Shown: positions 60,501-64,000 of the stretch, in pieces
Layout: each line of letters starts with the position of its first letter
Numbering within the stretch: the stretch's first letter is position 1
NCBI RefSeq assembly: GCF_014334335.1
Contig: NZ_JACSEU010000001.1
Location: 2,140,459-2,204,458 of the forward strand
Source of the DNA: Treponema sp. Marseille-Q3903
GTDB lineage: Bacteria > Spirochaetota > Spirochaetia > Treponematales > Treponemataceae
Direction of reading: 5' to 3'
Length of the DNA: 64,000 bases
Notes under the pieces: model-generated
The model's input: the letters and a program-made list of their open reading frames with translations, nothing else
Database searches by the model: none
What the model was told of the DNA's origin: nothing
Made by a program: the position numbers and the translations under genes

Positions 60501-61122
60501 CGGCGCAGATGTGATTCACTATCCTGTGTTTTCATTTGCGGTAGAAGAACCTGTAGAAATTTGGGACGGCATTCCGAATCGAAAAGACAGCGTCTGCATT
60601 CTAAAAGATATTTACCGCGCAAAATCAGTTTACAACACTTTTACAGAAAATACTTTTACATTGAATCGACGTCTATTCGGCGTTCACACAATCAGCATTG
60701 TTTTAAAAACAGAGCTTGTAATTCACGGATTTTATTTTGATAAAACTCCAAAAGCGTTTGCAAAACTAAATGCGCTCGACGCAGATGACATAGTTGGCGA
60801 CACATTCAAAAAAGGAGTCGATTGTGTAGAAGGGATTGGAAACAATGTAAACCTCGATTTTTCAAACATGAATTTTGGCTATAAAAAAGCGACAAAGCTG
60901 ACTGTTTGCGGAAAATCAAATACCGACAACAACACGATAAATGTTAAGTTTTTTGATGAAGCGGGAAATGCAATTACTCAAGTGATCGATTTTGTGCACA
61001 CAGACGAATACGAGATAAAAACTTTTGACATTTCGCCGATCACGGGAAATCAGAAAGTGAGCTTTGTGTTCCTGCCTGGCTGCAACTTCGACTTTAAGTG
61101 GTTTAAGTTCGAAGAAAATTGA
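57568..61122 (+). CDS. Glycoside hydrolase family 2 (beta-galactosidase type)
   Basis: This 1,184-residue protein has no signal peptide. Order: GH2 sugar-binding domain (VPVRVPHDW to about 155), immunoglobulin-like domain (about 160-295), TIM barrel with GACHHHDHGAFGSAF, IRCSHNPPP, acid/base Glu419 in WSIGNEI, nucleophile Glu496 in IYGSETSS and LWTGWDYIGEP, then DUF4982-like and further beta-sandwich domains to the C-terminus, the last resembling a carbohydrate-binding module (1040-1184). It hydrolyses beta-galactosides or related sugars (glucuronides, mannosides possible). It is probably cytoplasmic, acting on imported oligosaccharides. Confidence 0.9.
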   Translation: MTTLFNDDWSFCEIPIDEKSMYDNEKPVLLCPDSFFAHADSLNYVPVRVPHDWLITDAKALYRNSVGFYKKVFTLDEKSAGKRTAIRFEGVYMNCVVWINGKKAGEWKYGYSTFEFDISKLVHSGENTIQVIAVYQNCNTRWYSGAGIFRDVTLITSDFTHIPTDGIYFSARPVTPSKLNENWTVEIETEICSKGDFSGLTVINQLIDRDKNLFAQSKTDILKAIPEDESLYRKKNIQALDGYNLAVACDSLVVKSPNLWDTEKPYIYTLKTQLVDINGTIIEESAQNCGFKFAVFDKDDGFFLNGRHLKINGACHHHDHGAFGSAFNVEALRRQFVKLQEMGINSIRCSHNPPPKAWMNLADEMGLLIDDECFDMWEKTKTPFDYGNYFNEWHEKDTISWVRKDRNHPCLIMWSIGNEIYDTHVGNGFEITKRLSKIVEHFDPKKNGLITIASNYMMTDGAQNCAKEIDVVGYNYLERLYDEHHKKYGWKIYGSETSSTVQSRGIYHFPQNLTLVTYDDLQCSSLGNCTTTWGARSTEAVITGDRDKKFSAGQYLWTGWDYIGEPTPYHTKNSYFGQIDTAGFPKDSFFLYKSAWTSVEKAPFVHLLPYWDWNIGQKITVRAYTNASSIELFVNGKSRGLTKIDHKSGLKPFGQWDVIYEKGEIKAVGYDENGKVIAEDLKRSFGDPAKIIIQPEKNYDENGKLFFVDLMAADKDGILVENARNYITLNVTGDAELVGMDNGDSTDYDQYVPENGNSHSRKLFGNRLVAIIRKKGSSTLAGSFIITAASKELPTVSLKWDGHKWLEVPPYYAIRPEKDFIPVRKIEIETTCCTELTNKNREISVSARVLPENASIEEIKWMPVLKECVKSDYVEIVEQKNSAQNDVRKIRAVADGECILRCTSDNGKDHVEVISDLNITVSGVGNPMLNPYKLIEACRMSRWNEERSQPPVSLESGISNRGIGETWISFDKVDFGKDGADVIHYPVFSFAVEEPVEIWDGIPNRKDSVCILKDIYRAKSVYNTFTENTFTLNRRLFGVHTISIVLKTELVIHGFYFDKTPKAFAKLNALDADDIVGDTFKKGVDCVEGIGNNVNLDFSNMNFGYKKATKLTVCGKSNTDNNTINVKFFDEAGNAITQVIDFVHTDEYEIKTFDISPITGNQKVSFVFLPGCNFDFKWFKFEEN

Positions 61123-61123
61123 T

Positions 61124-62455
61124 TTAAATATTCGGTTTGTTAAAACTTATATCGCTTTGTTTATAGATTTTATACAACTCTTCGGCTGCAATTCGAGCTT
61201 TTGCGACAATATCTCCAGCATTTTTTGGAAAGCAATAATAAAGTTTTTTCATATCACCGATACAAATCATATCGCCGATTTCATACCAAAAATAATCTGA
61301 ATAAAGGCTGTGACTCGCTCTCGGACTTTGTCTATAATGAAGCAGCCCGTTGCACCCGTCTAAGACAAATCCGTCTTTAGTATGAGTCAGATGCCCGCTT
61401 CCGACTTTGTAAATCGCTTTTGTGTTTACAAGCATAAATATGTCTACATCAGCTTCAATCTTATACTTTCCTGCTTGAATTTCTTTTCTGACTTCTTCTC
61501 TTTCCCATTTGAACCAATCTGGAACATGTGTAAAAACGGAAGGTGAGTTTGTTGCAGGACTTTCTAAAAAATCACCTTTCCCTGGCAAAATATTATCCAT
61601 CTCACCATATTCCGATAAAACCCATTTTGCGCCGCATTGTTTACATTCAAGTTCAATTCCGCTGCCGTTCATTTTTCCTTCAGTTCGGCAAAAAGGACAC
61701 TTGTAAAGAACTCTATTTAAACTGTCGGCGCGGAACGGTTCATCTATTTTTATGTGATTTTCCTGTTGCCACTTCCAATTGTCAAATTCAAACTCTTTGT
61801 TCAAGATATCGTTCAATTCTTCAGTAGATTTATTTTTTATATCGTCTTTCGAAAACAGATATTTTATATCGGCAGAAACTTTCACTTTTCTAACTTGAAG
61901 ATTGTTGTAAAGCGGACTTCTTGCAAACGCACCGTAAGTTTTTATCATCACGACAGGTACATTTAAAATTTTCAAGCATTTTGGAAGACTTCCGGAAAGT
62001 TTTGTCGCAGTTCCATCAAAACTGTAACTCGCCTCCGGGAACATCAAGATAGAAGACTGAAGTTTTTCAACAGCATATTTTAAATTTCTGACAAGCACAA
62101 AATCTTTTACGAATTTATTTGTAGGGATGCAACCAATATGGCGCATAAGCCAATTTTTGCCGACAAAACCGTCGCTTGTGCAGACGATGTTATAAGGGCG
62201 TGGATAAAGTACAACTGAGGCAATCTTGAGGTCTATAAAACTCGAATGATTCATGATGACAAAACAAGGCTCGTCTTTGCTAAGCTTTTCCATTCCAATT
62301 TTGTTGCAGGTGAATTTTACAGCTTTAAGTTCTTTTTTGCTCAAGTTTTTAAAAAGCCAACGCCAGAAAAATGGCTGTTTGAGCGGTCTTTTTAGATTCG
62401 GTTCAGGAAGCTTTATCACTTTTTCATAATCAAGTTTTTTTACGACTGTTCTCAT
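61124..62455 (-). CDS. PlsC-like acyltransferase with zinc-ribbon C-terminal extension
   Basis: The 443-residue protein carries a 1-acyl-glycerol-3-phosphate acyltransferase domain (about 45-215): MNHSSFID (HX4D catalytic motif), MFPEASYSFDG and VPVVMIKTYGAF. Then CPFC...CKQC (about 256-277) forms a zinc ribbon, followed by about 165 residues of beta-rich sequence (DVDIFMLVNTKAIYKVGSGHLTHTKDGFVLDG) resembling a PH-like domain. PlsC enzymes make phosphatidic acid at the inner membrane; the extension is unusual. Its stop is 2 nt from the convergent GH2 stop. Confidence 0.85.
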   Translation of the reverse strand: MRTVVKKLDYEKVIKLPEPNLKRPLKQPFFWRWLFKNLSKKELKAVKFTCNKIGMEKLSKDEPCFVIMNHSSFIDLKIASVVLYPRPYNIVCTSDGFVGKNWLMRHIGCIPTNKFVKDFVLVRNLKYAVEKLQSSILMFPEASYSFDGTATKLSGSLPKCLKILNVPVVMIKTYGAFARSPLYNNLQVRKVKVSADIKYLFSKDDIKNKSTEELNDILNKEFEFDNWKWQQENHIKIDEPFRADSLNRVLYKCPFCRTEGKMNGSGIELECKQCGAKWVLSEYGEMDNILPGKGDFLESPATNSPSVFTHVPDWFKWEREEVRKEIQAGKYKIEADVDIFMLVNTKAIYKVGSGHLTHTKDGFVLDGCNGLLHYRQSPRASHSLYSDYFWYEIGDMICIGDMKKLYYCFPKNAGDIVAKARIAAEELYKIYKQSDISFNKPNI

Positions 62456-62489
62456 ACAAAATATTGTATATTAGCAATTGGATTTTTGC

Positions 62490-62541
62490 AAAAAAAAAGA
62501 CTGCCCATTTAAAAGTTTGACAACTTTAGGACAGACTTTTT
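62490..62541 (-). terminator. Terminator of gdhA
   Basis: On the minus strand AAGTCTGTCC and GGGCAGTCTT pair over about 10 bp with one mismatch, followed by nine T. Confidence 0.75.
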
Positions 62542-62560
62542 GAAGATTATAAGATAAGGT

Positions 62561-63919
62561 TTATACAAGCCCCTGAGCAATCATAGCGGTTGCGACTTTT
62601 ACAAATCCCGCGATATTTGCACCGGCAACGTAGTTGACAAACTTACCGTCTGTAGCACCGAATTTAATCGCTGTATCGTAAGCGTTGTTGTGGATATTCA
62701 CCATGATGCTGTGGAGTTTTTCATCAACTTCTTCAGAAGACCATGAGAGTCGTTCAGAGTTCTGTGACATTTCAAGACCTGATGTCGCAACACCACCGGC
62801 ATTTGAAGCTTTTCCCGGAGCGTATAAAATCTTAGCGTCAAGGAATGCGTTTACAGCGTCCAAGTCAGATGGCATGTTTGCGCCTTCTGCAACAAGTTTT
62901 ACTCCGTTGCTCAAAAGAGTTTTTGCATCTGAGCCGAGCAATTCGTTTTGTGTAGCACATGGGAACGCACAATCGCATTTAACTTCCCAAACTTTTTTGC
63001 CTTCAAAATATTTGCTTGAAGGAAATTTCTTTGCATATTCAGATATACGGCCGCGGCGAACACCTTTTAATTCCTTAACCCAATCGAGTTTTTCCTGAGT
63101 GATTCCGTCAGCATCGTATATATATCCGTTTGAATCTGACAAAGTGACAACTTTTGCGCCAAGCTGAATGAGTTTTTGTGCAGCATAAGTAGCAACGTTT
63201 CCTGACCCGGAAACGACACAGACTTTTCCTTTGAAGTTGTCACCAACTTTCTTGAGCATTTCTTGAGCAAAATATATAAGACCATAACCTGTCGCTTCTG
63301 TACGGATCAATGAACCGCCAAATGTAAGACCTTTGCCGGTAAAAACACCTGTATATTCATCACGAATCCTCTTGTACTGACCGAACATATAACCTATCTC
63401 TCGTCCACCAACGTTTTTATCGCCGGCAGGAACGTCAACATCAGCACCTATATGACGATAAAGTTCTGTCATAAATGACTGGCAGAAACGCATAACTTCT
63501 TTGTCGGATTTTCCATGCGGATCAAAGTCAGAACCACCTTTACCGCCACCCATCGGAAGAGTTGTAAGAGAGTTTTTCAAAACTTGTTCAAACCCCAAGA
63601 ATTTCAAAACAGAAAGGTTAACTTCTTTAGAAAAACGTAACCCACCTTTATAAGGTCCAATAGCACTGTTGAACTGAACACGATAACCGCGATTTACATG
63701 ATAGTTACCGGCATCGTCCATCCAAGGAACACGGAACATAATTACGCGCTCAGGTTCCACCATTCTTTCAAGAATTGCATTCGGTTCAAGTTCCGGCATC
63801 TGGTCTACAACAGGTTCAAGGGTTGTTAGAACTTCCTGAACTGCCTGAAGGTATTCCGGCTCATTTGCATTTTTCGCCTGCACATATTCCCAAACTCTTT
63901 TTACGTATGCATTTTTCAT
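62561..63919 (-). CDS. gdhA: NADP-specific glutamate dehydrogenase
   Basis: This hexameric-type enzyme of about 452 residues aligns end to end with E. coli GdhA: VNRGYRVQFNSAIGPYKGGLRF, TLPMGGGKGGSDFDPHGKS (catalytic Lys), DVPAGDKNVGGREIGYM, TGKGLTFGGSLIRTEATGYG, VSGSGNVATYAAQKL (cofactor Rossmann motif), CATQNEL, EGANMPSD and NAGGVATSGLEMSQN. It assimilates ammonium by reductive amination of 2-oxoglutarate. ATG 63919 has AAGGA eight bases upstream, better than ATG 63928, which overlaps it. Confidence 0.95.
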   Translation of the reverse strand: MKNAYVKRVWEYVQAKNANEPEYLQAVQEVLTTLEPVVDQMPELEPNAILERMVEPERVIMFRVPWMDDAGNYHVNRGYRVQFNSAIGPYKGGLRFSKEVNLSVLKFLGFEQVLKNSLTTLPMGGGKGGSDFDPHGKSDKEVMRFCQSFMTELYRHIGADVDVPAGDKNVGGREIGYMFGQYKRIRDEYTGVFTGKGLTFGGSLIRTEATGYGLIYFAQEMLKKVGDNFKGKVCVVSGSGNVATYAAQKLIQLGAKVVTLSDSNGYIYDADGITQEKLDWVKELKGVRRGRISEYAKKFPSSKYFEGKKVWEVKCDCAFPCATQNELLGSDAKTLLSNGVKLVAEGANMPSDLDAVNAFLDAKILYAPGKASNAGGVATSGLEMSQNSERLSWSSEEVDEKLHSIMVNIHNNAYDTAIKFGATDGKFVNYVAGANIAGFVKVATAMIAQGLV

Positions 63920-64000
63920 TTTTATCATCCTTGCCGAAAAAAAACATTGTTAAAACTCGGCCACGTTGAAATATATCACAAACACAGATTTGTATAAAGT
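63920..64000 (-). promoter_or_regulatory. gdhA upstream region
   Basis: On the minus strand an extended -10 (TGA-TATATT) lies in ...TGTGATATATTTC, followed by a leader with GCCGA...TCGGC that can form a hairpin around a T-rich loop before the ribosome site. Control of gdhA by this hairpin is possible but unproven. Confidence 0.35.

Overview
The window looks like chromosomal DNA of a spirochaete, most likely a Treponema from a gut or oral habitat. The basis is protein-level resemblance (EF-G type, RlpA with a SPOR domain, CitA/CitB-type two-component pair, NADP glutamate dehydrogenase, several proteins that look lineage-specific), low G+C, and long poly-G tracts. No 16S gene is present, so genus placement is an inference.

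Region 1 (1-18.5 kb) is housekeeping: the end of fusA, a small P-loop protein, a membrane protein and a MarR regulator, a starch/maltodextrin pair (malQ and a very long GH13 protein with a lysine-rich tail), a threonine synthase-like protein without its PLP lysine, argR, a large unknown protein, rlpA, tRNA-Ala, an RsmI-like methyltransferase behind an ABC-F protein, an SH3 lipoprotein and a DUF308-type membrane protein. It ends with tRNA-Ser(TGA), tRNA-Ser(GCT) and tRNA-Arg(GCG).

Region 2 (18.5-20.9 kb) is the wreck of an integrated element next to tRNA-Arg: a tyrosine integrase with an in-frame stop and lost 3' end, fused to a D5/P4-type primase fragment that is itself cut by an IS3-family end.

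Region 3 (20.9-49.1 kb) is a large surface-polysaccharide locus, strongly AT-rich for most of its length. It holds an epimerase, glycosyltransferases, an EpsG-type polymerase, a flippase, several decayed or phase-variable acetyl/acyltransferases, a complete IS3-family element, an HTH protein fused to an RmlA-like domain, and a colinear cassette: aminotransferase, N-acetyltransferase, ACP, AMP ligase, thioesterase, LuxE, LuxC, SDR, split transketolase, SDR. It closes with rmlB, rmlA, rmlC, the initiating sugar phosphate transferase and a nucleotide-sugar dehydratase. The likely job is to make NDP-activated deoxy/amino sugars, modify one with an unusual ACP-derived acyl or chain-extended group, and assemble and export a polysaccharide. 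The LuxC/LuxE cassette has no luciferase genes and resembles the proposed tetronate genes of Vibrio cholerae O1. A 10-G tract puts one acetyltransferase out of frame, and 7-G and 8-G tracts lie in two cassette genes, suggesting phase variation.

Region 4 (49.1-52 kb) is debris: an EPS-type MarR regulator, a caspase-like pseudogene with an intact promoter, a cluster of AGTACACTT repeats and IS3-family fragments.

Region 5 (52-64 kb) is again stable chromosome: a Dabb protein, a CitA/CitB-type sensor and regulator, a SemiSWEET-like membrane domain fused to an SGNH-like domain, a receiver/winged-helix regulator with a free-standing Hpt protein, the SRP RNA gene (minus strand), a large GH2 glycosidase, a PlsC-like acyltransferase with a zinc ribbon, and gdhA. 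Several genes have a -10 box only 6-9 nt before the ATG and no Shine-Dalgarno, suggesting leaderless mRNAs.
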